A DNA stretch of 64,000 nt from Melieria omissa (lineage: Eukaryota; Arthropoda; Insecta; Diptera; Ulidiidae), in assembly GCA_963971225.1 (NCBI GenBank), contig OZ020267.1, positions 149,323,927 through 149,387,926 of the forward strand. The letters are read 5' to 3'. Position numbers and translations under genes: made by a program. Every line of letters begins with the position of its first letter. Position 1 is the first letter of the stretch. Below the pieces are notes generated by a model. The model searched no databases and was not told the DNA's origin. It worked only from the letters and a program-made list of their open reading frames with translations. Shown piece after piece: positions 35,981-48,094 of this stretch.

Positions 35981-36452
35981 TTAACCCTTTTGTTATTTTG
36001 TTGTCATACGGCAACATACTACTTTGAGGACGTCTGAACCCTCTGTGGTTTCAAAAAGACATTTTCTGTTGGTCCTGTTGGTTTCTGTTGGTATATTCTA
36101 ATAGTTTGAAGTATATCTTGACATAGTAAAGAAAGAAGAAACAGAAAAATTAGATAACTTTTTTAATTTGACGTTTTCTTTCAATTTAGATACCTTTTTT
36201 TTGTAATTTTTGGTGAAGTAAATGAAGAACTACTCAAATTTTCGTTATGCGTAAAAAGTTTTAGGTTTAAGTAATTATTACAGCCACAACGATGTGGCTT
36301 CTCTCATAGAAAAACACTCTAAAATACAGGGTCCAAGTATACAAATTAAAAAATTTCTTATGGAATGTGGCTAATATAACCAGATAGAAGTCTAAAACGT
36401 AAAATTTTAAATTGTAACTTTCCTCAGTAAAAATCTTTAGCGAAAGGGTTAA
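35981..36452. mobile_element. TTAA-flanked MITE, family 3, copy 2
   Basis: Bounded by TTAA CCCTTTTGTTA on the left and TAGCGAAAGGG TTAA on the right. Its interior is alignable with 32484-32954 in the same orientation. About 470 bases, non-coding. Confidence 0.8.
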
Positions 36453-38338
36453 GATTGAAGGATCTGCAGCAAAAAAATCTAATCTTTTGGGTGCAAAAAG
36501 TCACTTAAAAATTTAGGTGATTTAAAAGGATGTTGATACTTGTAGTTTTTAATCAAACGACAGTTACTCGTCCAAAAATTTTAAAATTTTTTTTATAAAC
36601 GTAGTCTGAAAGAGTAAATCAATTTTTCATCCAGAAATCTATTCGATGGTCCCAAAAATCTGAATTTATTATATGCTGTGATAGCACAAATGCAACTCTA
36701 ACTGAAACCCGTTGCAAATTTGGAGCTGAATAACTTCCAACCCACCATTTAGCTTAGAACTAAAGTTTTTACTTAGTTCCATTCGAAAAGCTCCCCCGGC
36801 TCTAAACCAAGTTGTCGGTTATATACTCAGTCCCTGCTTGATTCCCACGATTCCACTCAATTCTTATAAACACATATTTACATAAAGTATTACAAGACCC
36901 CATTGTTTTCTGTTCATTTTCGTTGCATTCAGCTCACCAGTTCACCAAATTTGACCAAATATCCCAAGTAATTGCAAAAACCTGCATTTATATCGGTGTA
37001 TGAGAAATTTCTTAATTTATTTCGATTCTAATTAAAGGGAATAATATTGTTCGATAGTATACTGAATTGCTTAAAGTTTTTGCATTTTTGGTAATTTTCT
37101 TTTCATAAGTACGAGTACAATAAATTTTTGAATAGGATTTAGGAAAATTAAAACAAGTCAAAATCAACAACACATTTTTTAACAAAGTCGACATACGTAC
37201 ATGTACGTATGTATTTAGTTATTGTAAAGCTATGTAAATTTCATTAGTTAGGGTTTTGTTGTTTTTATTACATAGTTAGATTTATACTAAGCACGCTTTC
37301 AATTAAATTACGTTTTACTATTTACGCTAGAATTCCATTTTATATACATTGTGAAACTTTGAAAATCGTACAAATGTTCGAATCTACGAAGAAACTAGAC
37401 AACTAGCGAGTGCGAGTAAAACTCTTTACCGCCACCGAACTGCATTGCTGTCGCTGGCGAAACCGTCATTCGGTACTCTCCATCGGTGTGGGTGGTGGTG
37501 TGTGTGTGTATGTGTATGTGTTTCTGTTTGTGGCCGGCGGCACCAATGTCGCGTGTACATTTCTTTTACGACTATTTGTCAGACTTTGATATGTACGAGT
37601 TAGCTGTATACGTCGTTTGGATGAATTCATTGCGGTTTTGATTGCGAAAAAAGCCAAAGCAAGTAGCGGCAAATTATTGTACGCGCAGCTTATGGCATTC
37701 AAATCGAGCTGGTCACACTGGCAGGTTCTCGTTCATCATTGAAGTTATGATGTGTGATGATGTTATGACAAGACCCAGAGTTACTTTAGGTGTTCTCTGC
37801 ACTCTGCACTGTGTTTGATATGTCGAATTCGATAGGTATTCAGTGTCGAGTGTCATGTCAGAGTGTCAATGCATTTTTTCAGTATTTTTTACATTTTTAG
37901 CTGCTTTTTGTTTTTGTTTTTAATAGATATGGAATGGTAGCTTAGAGACATATGAGGCTTAAACTTTTGTTAGATTTTCATATGTTAGATTACATCTGAT
38001 CGCATGTCGAATTGATTCGTTTCGACTAAGCGGCTGCGAGCGACGTTAGGTTGCGTTGTTTTCAGTTATTTTGCATGGCATTGATTCGAGTATGAGCTGA
38101 GTTGAGTTCAGTTGAGTTGAGTTGAGTTGAGTCGAGTTGAGTTGAATTTGATTTGGTTAGGCTTACAAACAGCTTGGCGCATGCACGTCCATGTCCGCTG
38201 GTCACGGCTGATTTGGTTAAAATGCATTTTGGTTTCAATTCACTTACGGTTAGTAGCTACAAATAAGTGTATGTATGTAAAACAATAATGGCAAGCAATG
38301 ATATTAACGCTTCGGGTCGGCTGCAGCAAACGAGTCGT
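36453..38338. other. AT-rich spacer and likely Shaw 3' UTR
   Basis: No coding exon recognised. It should contain the 3' UTR of the minus-strand Shaw gene directly below 38339. A pentanucleotide GTTGA tract occurs at about 38094-38150. Two TTTATT words near 37016 and 37264 are AATAAA on the minus strand and could serve as distant poly(A) signals. Confidence 0.4.
38094..38150. repeat. GTTGA pentanucleotide tract
   Basis: About ten imperfect copies of GTTGA in tandem, with single-base variants such as GTTCA and GTCGA. It lies just downstream of the distal Shaw coding exon, within the probable 3' UTR. Confidence 0.85.
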
Positions 38339-41300
38339 CTACAAGAAGTTTTTCTTTCCCACCGCCGACACGTTGCGGCCGGTCTCCTTGATTTCTTTGC
38401 TGATTATTGGTGGACCTTTTGATTCAAAAGTTGGCTTGCCCATTGCCAGTGCCGGATTCAGATCTAACATGGTCCTTGGACTCATGGCAACAATGCTGGC
38501 GCCAATGGGACCTGCGAACGAATAAGAATTGCGATTAACGAGAAGTCTCGTCGCGATGACTGAACTGTGGTCATGAGTTTAGTATCGGTGCAGCTAGTCT
38601 AGTAACTCGGCTAGTCGGGCTTCAACACACTACGATACAACAACACAAGACAACAATTGACAACAACACATTGTACATTATGGACATTCATACAAACGAA
38701 TAAATGCTTATTACATAGAAACTATTAGACATGCAAAACTCCTAAAGGACAATAACAATAACACACACATGTAAGTAGTAGTTAAAAGGATGTAAGTATG
38801 CAATGTGGCAACGGTGGCGCCAACAGTTGATGCGGCTCATGCGAATTGCATTCGAACAGCTGTCAATACTATATATGATATACATACATATATATATATA
38901 TATATAACGAGCCATGCAACACGATGTGGGGTAAGTTGAAGCTGTACAGAGTTGTGCCGCGCGCTGGTCTTGTCGAACCGTGGACCATGTGGGGGAAAAT
39001 TGAGTGGTAAGTGGGTACTTGTAAGGATATCGAAAATAAATATACTATGTGTATATGTACATTTTCGTCAAAGTTCGTACAAGTAGAGGAAGACTACAAG
39101 GTTTGCTATACACTATGATGTATGTATCTATGTATGTTTGTAATTATCAAAGTGATACACCTAAACTTGTTGATTGTGGACTGAATTACATGTGCTAAGG
39201 GAATTAATGTATTAAGTAAAACTGTTTAGGGGAGAGGGGACAAGCTTGCTTTTGAGATTGTGTTGAATGGTTGTGGAAGAATGTAAAAATCGTTAAAAAT
39301 TTATAAATTTTTGAACACACCCTCCCAGGTATCCACAGTATATCGAATATGCTGGATGAATAAATAAAATTCAGAAGTAGTGTTCGGTAGTAGTGCATTG
39401 AAAAACTGAGATTACGATACACGGGTATTACATGTACAAAAAGTTAGTCGAAACTGAAGGCCATATCTGAAAGACAAGATTGAAGAAAGAAATAGAGTAA
39501 CACGTTTCAAATCGGAAAAAGCAGAGACGGCAGCAATGGCGCGATGGCATTTTTATTAGCTGTGGCAATTCGAAGTTCGAACACTAAAAGCATCTTTGAA
39601 ACAGTTCTAATACATAAACGGTTCGTTGTATTTGTTGCAGTGATATTGATTGATTGGTTGTTAAATTTTTTGCGCTGCTTAATGAAATCACTGCAGTTTT
39701 AGTAGACACCACATGAAGGGCCAGTAATGCTGCATTTGGGCATTCGAACATTGAACATTTTCGTTTGATACCTACCAAAAAAATTGTAGATGATGCTGGA
39801 AATTATGTTGGCTTCCACTTAAACATAACATAACAGTGAGTTCCAAAAACTTAACAGAAATTAAGCAACTGAAAGACATAAAACAGAAAATTTAAGGAGA
39901 TGCAAACTAACTAAATCAGATGAAAACAAGTCAAAATATTGCACAGAAATAAATAAAAAATAATATAAACAAAACTGATTATGTACTTTGGGATTTTAAA
40001 GTTTTGGTGAGAGTTCAAAGGCCCAGGTTTCATAGATTCGATTAAAAAAAATACAAAATTTTAATGCAAGCAAAAAATTTACTCTAAGCTTTAAACTGAC
40101 ATTGGATCACACCCGCATAATTCTGGTTGTAAGATTATTTTTCTTCTATCTTGGACTTTTATTAACATTGAAAGGCATTCAATATAGATGAAGAATCATA
40201 AGTACGCGAACTTCCCAATACAAACTTAATGTGTTCTGAGCTAAACACTGATTGGTGTTAAAAAAGATCACAAGAGATTTAGAGAGCCTGACAATCTGTA
40301 TGAGAAGAAAACTACGCACAACATCAGAAAGAGCAGCAACATCTTTAAGACGACGACACCAATCCAAGTCAGTTGAAAATTTTGTAATTTCTGGTTCTCA
40401 AAAAGGTATTAAATCAATCCACAGTGATTCGACTCCATACAACCGCGGAACAAAATTAGAAGGAGTGGTCCGTTCCTCATAAAATTTGGCATACTAGTTA
40501 ATCATGAAATCTCTAATTTGTTTTTCTTAAACTTTTGTAGTTTGGCAATGCCAGAGTCTTAAATTTTCAAATTTCGTCACTTTTGGAGAGCTATAGCACC
40601 AAGTGTGTTGGCTAGATTTTTCAGATTTTACATTTAATCGGTAACATCAACATTGATTATTGCAAAGAGTAACAAAAATTGTCTCAGGACAATAAAAACG
40701 ATAATAATAGACGTATGTTTTGCTTTTTTGCAGTTTTCTCAATTTTTCATGCTGATTGCATACTTTTAGGCATGAAAAAAGAAATTTTGTCGAAAAATAG
40801 GTGTTTAGACCACTTTTCAAATTGAATTATTTTCTGAGATCGGAAGATATCGGAGGATATAATTACATTATCCGAAAAAGAGAGAATGCTTCTTAAAGTA
40901 AACAAAATCCAGGAACATACTTTCACATACTTTTTAGATATTTCCCTCTAAGTTTTGCCAATTTTCAGATTTTTAATTTGGACAAATATTTTGATTTAAA
41001 AGTGATGTAAAAGCCTGAGCTTTGCAAATTTTTGAGTTAACATTAAAAGCGAGAATGGCCACATCATTTCTTAATCTATATTAAAAGTTTCAGCAACTTC
41101 TTGGTAACCATGTATTTTTAAAATTTTTTTTCCTCAATAGACTAAAGAACAGAAAAGATGTGTTTACATTTTTTTGTGAAAACAGTTTCAACTTTGAGCC
41201 GCTTTTGCACACACACTAATTAATTTTTTGCACAGATTTTTTTGGGTTTTCTTAGTTGGAGTTTTACCTTTCAAATGACATGAAAATCATTAAATTCTGA

Positions 41301-44300
41301 GACTATAAATTTTTTGAATTTTGTCTATGAAACGAATCACTGTGCAATCCTTCAAAAACACTTCGATCATAAAACCAACTACACCAGTCATAGTGATCTA
41401 AGACTCTAAATCTTTTGATGATTGGCCGCTAAGCTAAGACTGGCTCGCCGGAAGCCTCAATAATTTAGTAAGCGCCAACTGTCAATTGTCGCTTAAGTTG
41501 CGGGCAATACATACGAACAAGTAAGCATTAACTTCAATGACAGCTAGCAAGAAATTTTCAGAAGAATTGTGGTTGTGAAATTTCAGTAACATTAAACCAA
41601 AGAAAGTAAAAAACATTGAGATGCCATTAGGGAAAATACAAAAACACAATAACAAAAACAACATGACAAATGCTGGACGTAGCGCTACACGCTACATTTC
41701 GCCTCTGGCAAGTCGCACTCCGTCGCGAAAAATAGGCGTAGCGCGCGTTCACACGTACCACAACTCGCCAATCTCGACTGAATCATTGTTATTGCAATGG
41801 TTTGGTCTCGTGACACTGTCAGTGGACGTGTGATGGTGGTGGTCGTGGTGTTGGTAGGGGAGGAGCGTGGGTGCAACGTGTCTGGTGCTTTCAGGCCGTC
41901 TAGGCTCGACTGATGACAAGGCGGGCGCCCTTCCGTGGTGTGGCGTTTGGGCTGCGGCGGGAAGATGTTTGGACAAGAGAGGAGCATGACTGGTTGGTGA
42001 TGGTTGGTGGTGATGGGTGACGCTGCCGTCGGCTGTGTCAATGATCGTGGCTGCGGCTGCGGCGGAGCCCATCTCCAAGCAAACTCAAAATTCGTCTACA
42101 TATTCGTACAATACATATTTACAGATATGATGAAAATGTTTCACTGATATGCCTGGGGCTGTGCATGAAGCAATCTTAAGCATTCGAAAAAGGCCGCACA
42201 CATTCTAACGCGCTGGTCTCGCAACGACGGTGATGGGTTGGAAGCGGCGTTGCTACTTGTTTCAGAGCAGCCTTCCCATTTTCCCATCGCGTGACTTGCC
42301 AATCATGGTCGTGTATTCATCTATTTACAAAATAACGGAAGCAAATCGAATTAAAACATAAATCATCTGTTGTACTAGGCGTCTAGGCGCTCTTGCGTAC
42401 AATGTAGGTATGTATGTGTGTGTGTATATGTGACTGGATGTGTGCGTATGCGATCTGTTTGAAAGGGTTCACATTGATGAGTTTTGGTTGATTACCTATG
42501 AACGCATAAAAAATCAATTCGCACAACAGCTGTGTCCCCTTATGTATGTGCGTACATATGTGTAGGAATTCTTAAGGCTGCGGTATGTCGACAAGCGATA
42601 TATCAAAGCATTTTATGTGCATTATCATAACTTAAGCAAAGTGTTGAAAATCGGTGGCATTTGGAAATCCGCTTGAAAAAATCCATATTGTTTTGAAATA
42701 ATAAAGCAAATTTCTTTTGATTTTGCACAAGAAGCACCTGTCCATCGCAATGCAGTGCTTTCGATTTGATGCTGAAATCTGTGGAATGGCAGCAACAGCT
42801 TGTTTGGTATACGTACGTCAGAATAACATTAGTATGTACATGTGTGTTGTATAAAAAATTAAATGTTTGGCTTGTTTTTTTAAACAATATCAGACCACAC
42901 AGAAGAATGTAAATATTGCATTGGATTTTGAATTTCTTTTGGGGTAATTGATCACTGATGTCCGTCCACTTGAAGCTTATGCAGCCATAGCAAACGTGTT
43001 GTAGCTTACACTACTCGTCAAAAAATGGGTCAATCGTGTGCACCTTAAAACAAAAATATTTTCTAGATTATCTTTGGGTCGCGGAATACGAGACTGTTTT
43101 TCCCTGTTGTTTCTGTTATCAGCACATATCTCCTAAACGAATCAGCTGACTAACACAAGCTCCGTCTGTCAGAAGATAATACCTTAGCCTTTCCAGCGAT
43201 GTATAGATTGTCCAAATCAGATGAGATTTGGGGAAGTTACTGTCGGTGAGTCGGAGTCTTAAGAAAGTGCATTTTTCGACCAATTTAAAAAATCATAAAT
43301 TTTGGAATGTTTTTTATAGATAGTTTAGTTATAGATAGTCCAGTTTTAAAATGTAAGATGAAAGATATATTATTTGAGCAAATATTAAGCCTAACATCAA
43401 TAGAATTTAAAGAAAAAGTGACAAAGTTATGATGCACTGAGTGAAAACACCAACTTTACATTTATTACACTGTGCGAAAAAATTTTTTGTATTTGCCGAA
43501 ACCCATCTAAATGTTTATGTAGACGTTATAGTATCCTGGCATAGTCAGTTTTTCATTTTCTGACCCTTAAAAACATTTTTTGATTTTCTGTTTCGTATTC
43601 AGCGGCCCAAAGTTTGTCTAGAAAACACCTTTTAGGTGCATTTTTCATGTCGAGCAGTGTTATTGGCCACCAGCCCCAAGCATTCGGACTCGGTGTAGGC
43701 GCAACTACCCAAAAATTGATTCGCAGTTAAACGCAAAATCCGATTTCGCTCCACCGTGTGGTCGAAAGCAAAAGCATTTAAGACAGCCACATCCATAAAA
43801 CTTACAAAATATTTTTGGTATGTAATTATGTATATTTAAACCATGTCAACACACACACGCACATATATGGTTATGGGTACTTTTCAACTGAAGCCTTGCA
43901 CACGCAGCTACTGTACAGGGAGGGGGCGTGGAAGCGGCGACGTGTGCAGTTGGGTGCGCGGCATTTGGTTCGCTTGCATTGCAGGGCTGGTTGTTTTGTT
44001 GGACCATAAGTAAGTGGGGGGAGTGAAGCGCTGAAAGTGAAATGTCCCGCATCGAGGACAAGAACACATTTCCGCTAAGCGGGAAGTGGGAAAGTGCCGA
44101 AAGTTCTGTCTGCTGCCAATGCAACAAGTAAAACGAAAGCGAGGGCTCAGTAGTTTGGCTGTGCACACATTGTTGTGCTGAGCAAACTACAACATATCGG
44201 CTCATGTACTGAATTCGGGCAATTGTTGCTGTTGCCGCTGGTAGGTTTGGCACTCATACAGTGGTGGTGATTGTATCAGAGTTTGGGTAAATCGCCTGAA

Positions 44301-46344
44301 CAAACTTGTTACCGACTGACGCGCTTGTGCGTTCGCTGACTGACCTGATTTTGGACTGACCAAATCCTTAGTTTTGTTGTTCATGCGGCGTGGACCCGTG
44401 CCGCCCGAGCCCATCGGACCGGAATGCGGTCCCGATCCTGGCGTACCGCAGCCACTTACGCCGCCCGGTTGACCTGCTTGAAAGAGTTAAGAGAACACAT
44501 TCATTTACCAAGTGTTGTTGTTGTACGTATGAGGGTGTGTATGCTTGCGTGCTCACCTGGTAGCCTTGGTGGACGGGGCTGCTCGACGGGAAGTACTCTT
44601 CGGCGCTTCTTTGGCAACTTGGCGCGGGCCTGCGTGTGCGAGTAGTACATGGCAAAGTTGCTCACGATGACAGGTACTGGCAGTGCAATAGTTAGCACAC
44701 CGGCGAGGGCGCACAGCGCGCCCACGAACATGCCGATGTAGGTCTTCGGCGCCATGTCGCCGTAGCCGACGGTGGTCATGGTGACCAGCGCCCACCACAG
44801 GCCCAGCGGGATGCTGTTGAAGTCGTTGTGCGGATTCGGCTGTATGCGCTCGGCATAGTAGACCAGACTGGCGAAGATGACAATGCCCAGCACGAGGAAA
44901 AACACCAACAACGTGAGCTCCTTCGCCGAGGCGCGAAACGTCTGTATGAGAATCTTGAGGCCGGACGAGTGGCGCGTCAGTTTGAACAGACGCATGATGC
45001 GTATGATCGAGAAGAACTCTAAAATGTCGGCGTTCTCGAGGTGGGAGGCGAACCGCTGAAGCACAAGATCGATATAAAAACTAAGCGTTGCTATGTAATC
45101 TATGATGTTAACAGATGACTTTATGAATTCACATTTATTTGGCGAGGATATGAATCTAACCTATACGGGAAGAGCAGAAATATACAACTTTATATATAGG
45201 TATATACAAAATTCAAAGTACATATGTACAAAAGTGGGAAAGTGCCGCTGTGTCCGTGTGTATGTGAGTGCAGGTGTACCTCTTCAGTGTTCAGAGTCAA
45301 TAGCAGCAATTCGCGTGGCCACTTACCAGAATCTCGAATGTGAACCAGGCGTTGCAAACACACTCGATGTAGAAGAACGCTATGTGCGCATTGGTCTGCG
45401 TCTTGTCGATGTACCAGGCGAGGCTGCCGTTGGAAGTGTGCACTGGCTTATTTTGCAGATACGGTACTCGCATATCAGGATGGGTCTTCAGACAAAACGA
45501 CAATATGGATATACAAATAAAGAACACCGACACGACGCCAATTGTCTGCAGCGAAACGAAATCGAACATTTAATCCATTGATACCGGCGACAATAACAAC
45601 AGCTCACCTTGGCGGCGTTCGAGCTGTAGGGCTCATCGAAGAGCGACCAAATGCGCGGCTTCATCTCCTGCCACCAGGACAAGGTGCCTTTGTAGTAGTC
45701 TTCTTCGAAACCGAATTTGCGCGCCAACTCCTCCTCGGACGGTTTTTCTGTGTCAAGGTCCAGTCGATCTAATACGGCGAGGGTCTCTTGAGTATCTCTA
45801 TGCTGGAGTAGAAATGCAAAACATTAGACAAGTGCAAAAGTATGTAGGGATAATCGAGGTATCTTTAATAGTTATTGTAATGGCGGATAGTCCAGATGCA
45901 ACAAGTCTACATTTCGTAATAATTATTGCTCTCTTCAAAGTGCAACACAGCTTCGCACCTGCGTGTACGTCATCCAACAGCATGGCTCCACCTGATTCGA
46001 ATCCAAGCCCCAAAATTCCAGCTCCTCCTCGAACAGTGGCCCGCAAACATCTGTCGGATAGTGCAGCTTTCCAGTTCTGAAACAGAGAAATGTGCTCGTA
46101 AACGCACAACTGGCTACTGACCCTTGAGCATTCACCTGTAATAGTTAAGTACTTGAGCAAAAACGCCTGGATGCCGATCGAAAAAGTACTCGTTCAGTAT
46201 GGGATCGTAGTTGGCGAGCGCCTCGGTGAGGCGTGAGAGGCGCGTAGCGGGTATTTTCTTTAATGTAGCCTTGTAGGTCTCGTGCCGAATGCCGCCCACA
46301 TTCAGCACAACCCGATTCTCCGAATCCATGTTAATTAGATTCAT
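38339..46344 (-). CDS. Shaw: Shaw-type (Kv3) voltage-gated potassium channel
   Basis: Coding exons: 46344-46136, 46076-45959, 45802-45608, 45545-45327, 45160-44557, 44473-44345, 38511-38339. All are GT-AG with matching phases, giving 549 codons. The product is a plasma-membrane, tetrameric, delayed-rectifier-type K+ channel subunit of excitable cells. Residues about 8-105 are the T1 tetramerisation domain ([25 protein letters not shown]). S1 lies at about 175. The S4 voltage sensor ([16 protein letters not shown]) is at about 301-316. The selectivity filter TTVGYGD ends at about 382, followed by S6 with PVPVIVSNF. The cytoplasmic tail is Gly/Pro-rich, then passes to a distant last exon. The ATG at 46344 gives the [10 protein letters not shown] start typical of insect Shaw; an in-frame ATG at 46386 would add 14 residues. 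Intron 6 is about 5.8 kb. Reading on past the exon 6 donor gives an alternative end with stop at 44202. Confidence 0.94.
38512..43008. other. Large intron of Shaw, left part
   Basis: Intronic sequence between the last two Shaw coding exons. It contains a TA-rich microsatellite at about 38876-38907, AT-rich DNA, and a His/Thr/Pro-rich minus-strand open frame at 41749-42078. I could not connect that frame to Shaw in phase. No other coding signal. Confidence 0.5.
43009..43660. mobile_element. Tc1/mariner-like MITE with long inverted ends
   Basis: The left end reads CACTACTCGTCAAAAAATG and the right end reversed reads CACTGCTCGACATGAAAAA. Similarity continues inward for roughly 90 bases as an imperfect inverted repeat (CTAGAAAA, CCCAAAG and CGTATTC words recur in mirrored order). 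TA lies just outside each end. No transposase frame. The CACTGCTCGACA-like terminus and TA target suggest the Tc1/mariner superfamily. It lies inside the large Shaw intron. Confidence 0.68.
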
Positions 46345-46763
46345 GGCTGCATGCGTGTAGTGCATATTTTTAGATATAAATTTCATGTGGGATGATTTCT
46401 TTGTTTCTGCGTTTCTTGGGAAATGATGCTTGTGTGTGTGTGCTTCAAAACTGAAAACAAATAGTGCTTTGTATTTTTTAGGGGGTCAAACCTTTCGGTT
46501 CCGTGGTCCCGCTATAGTTGCCAGTAATAAAGGACGTCACGCCGCTCTTTTACAACAACCCTAAAAATCCATGTGCATGCAGTGTGTGTGTGTTAATCAC
46601 TTCTGTGGGAAATCCATACTGACTGACGAGATCGCTAGCTAAAGAAACATCTGAAAATAAAGAAAAGAAAAAAGCTAAGATAGTAAAATTAAGGCAACAT
46701 TGTAGTCAATGTTTGATTTATTAAATTATGAACAGGAATACAATAACAACAATTAACTGCAAC
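46345..46763. other. Shaw 5' flank next to the start codon
   Basis: Probably the 5' UTR or the intron just before the first coding exon. No further exon can be assigned. A short TG run lies near 46430-46440. Confidence 0.35.
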
Positions 46764-46776
46764 ATAACCTAACATT

Positions 46777-48081
46777 ATTATTATTTTATTATTGTTGATG
46801 GGGATAATGCACTGAGACCTAGTAGATCTATTGTGCCTCCTTCATGGACCTCAAAGACTATCTGAGTCCAGCATCCGAGAGGAATTTTGGTATGTTTCCT
46901 AAACCTCTGGATACCCAGTCTGTACCCGATATGAGATAGTCCCCCAGGTGCTTCTTTCTTGTATGCATGAGTACAGGGCATTCTCCTAGTATGTGTATTG
47001 CTGTTTCGTTTTCCTGCAAGCAGAACCTGCAATACTTGTTTTCACGGATTCCTTGTTTAGTTAGATGATAATTCAATCTACAATGCCCTGTAAGCATTCC
47101 CGTTATAATCCAAAGATAATTTTTTGATAAGGTCATACATTCCTCGAAACGTCTTCTATTGTAGAACCCGATAGCCAGCTTCGAATGCTCTAGACTTGGT
47201 TGATTTTTCCAGTATTGATTTCTTCTGGTTGTCTCGTCCTTTCTCAATAGCATGGAGGAAGCTCCTTTTCCCAAACCACAAAAAGGTTCTGGGCCGACAA
47301 AAGGTGTGGAAGCTTCCCTCCTTACCAGCTCGTCAGCCCGTTCGTTTCCTTCAATGCCGGTGTGACCCGGAACCCAGAGTACCCAAACCTTATTGCAACG
47401 GCCAAGTTCATTCAGCTTCTCAAGGCACTCTAAAACCAGTTTCGAGGACACCTGGTAGAATCTGAGAGCCTTGATTGCCGCTTGGCAATCTTCCGGTTCC
47501 GGTAATTCTTCACCAGATTGAAGTAAGCACACCTTTCAATGGCGTATATTTCCACCTGGAAGATAGTGGTGTGCTTTCCCGTGGATTCCGAGCCCTATCC
47601 CGGTGCCTTTCTCCGTTAAGAAGTGATCCGTATACCAGGATATCATGTGCTGGTCTATCTGATATGTTTCCAATATACCTACCCAGTTTCATTTGTTACT
47701 AAGTTCAGTTTTGAATCGTTTGACAAAGCTGAACTTCGGTGCGATTGTGTCCCTCGGTATTGCGATTTTGGGATGCTGATGCGTGAGAGTATCGATCCTC
47801 TTACGACTCAGGAATCCCTCAGCCCCGATATTAACATCAGTCATCCGTAAGAGAGCCCTCTTCGCCTGTGTCTGTATATGTAAGTGAAGAGGTGTTAGTT
47901 CAAGAAGAACCTCCAAGGACGCTGTTGGACACGTTCTCATAGCCCCTGTTATGCATACGCATGCTAGTCTTTGTAGCTTACTAAGCGCCTTGATAGTGAT
48001 CGCCTGGCTGGTCTTGCTTATCCAGACAGCAGAACCATACGTTATCATGGGTCTAACAAGATCCATCTCAGTATAGTCGTT
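46777..48081 (-). mobile_element. 5'-truncated I-like non-LTR retrotransposon
   Basis: Translation on the minus strand shows the end of the reverse transcriptase ORF (RPMITYGSAVW, LQRLACVCITGAMRT, ASLEVLLELTPLHLHI). An RNase H domain follows (WVPGHTGIEGNERADELVR, 47532-46858), then a terminal Cys/His knuckle (CRFCLQENETAIHILGECP). The tail is AAT-rich. Perfect 13-base direct repeats ATAACCTAACATT flank it at 46764-46776 and 48082-48094. The frame is broken near 47692, so the copy is dead. An RNase H after RT together with a TAA/AAT tail points to the I or LOA groups. Confidence 0.92.
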
Positions 48082-48094
48082 ATAACCTAACATT

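Noticed and set aside
41749..42078. His/Thr-rich minus-strand frame as an alternative Shaw exon
   Set aside because: No acceptor was found in the phase-1 frame required by the exon 6 donor, and the composition is low-complexity.
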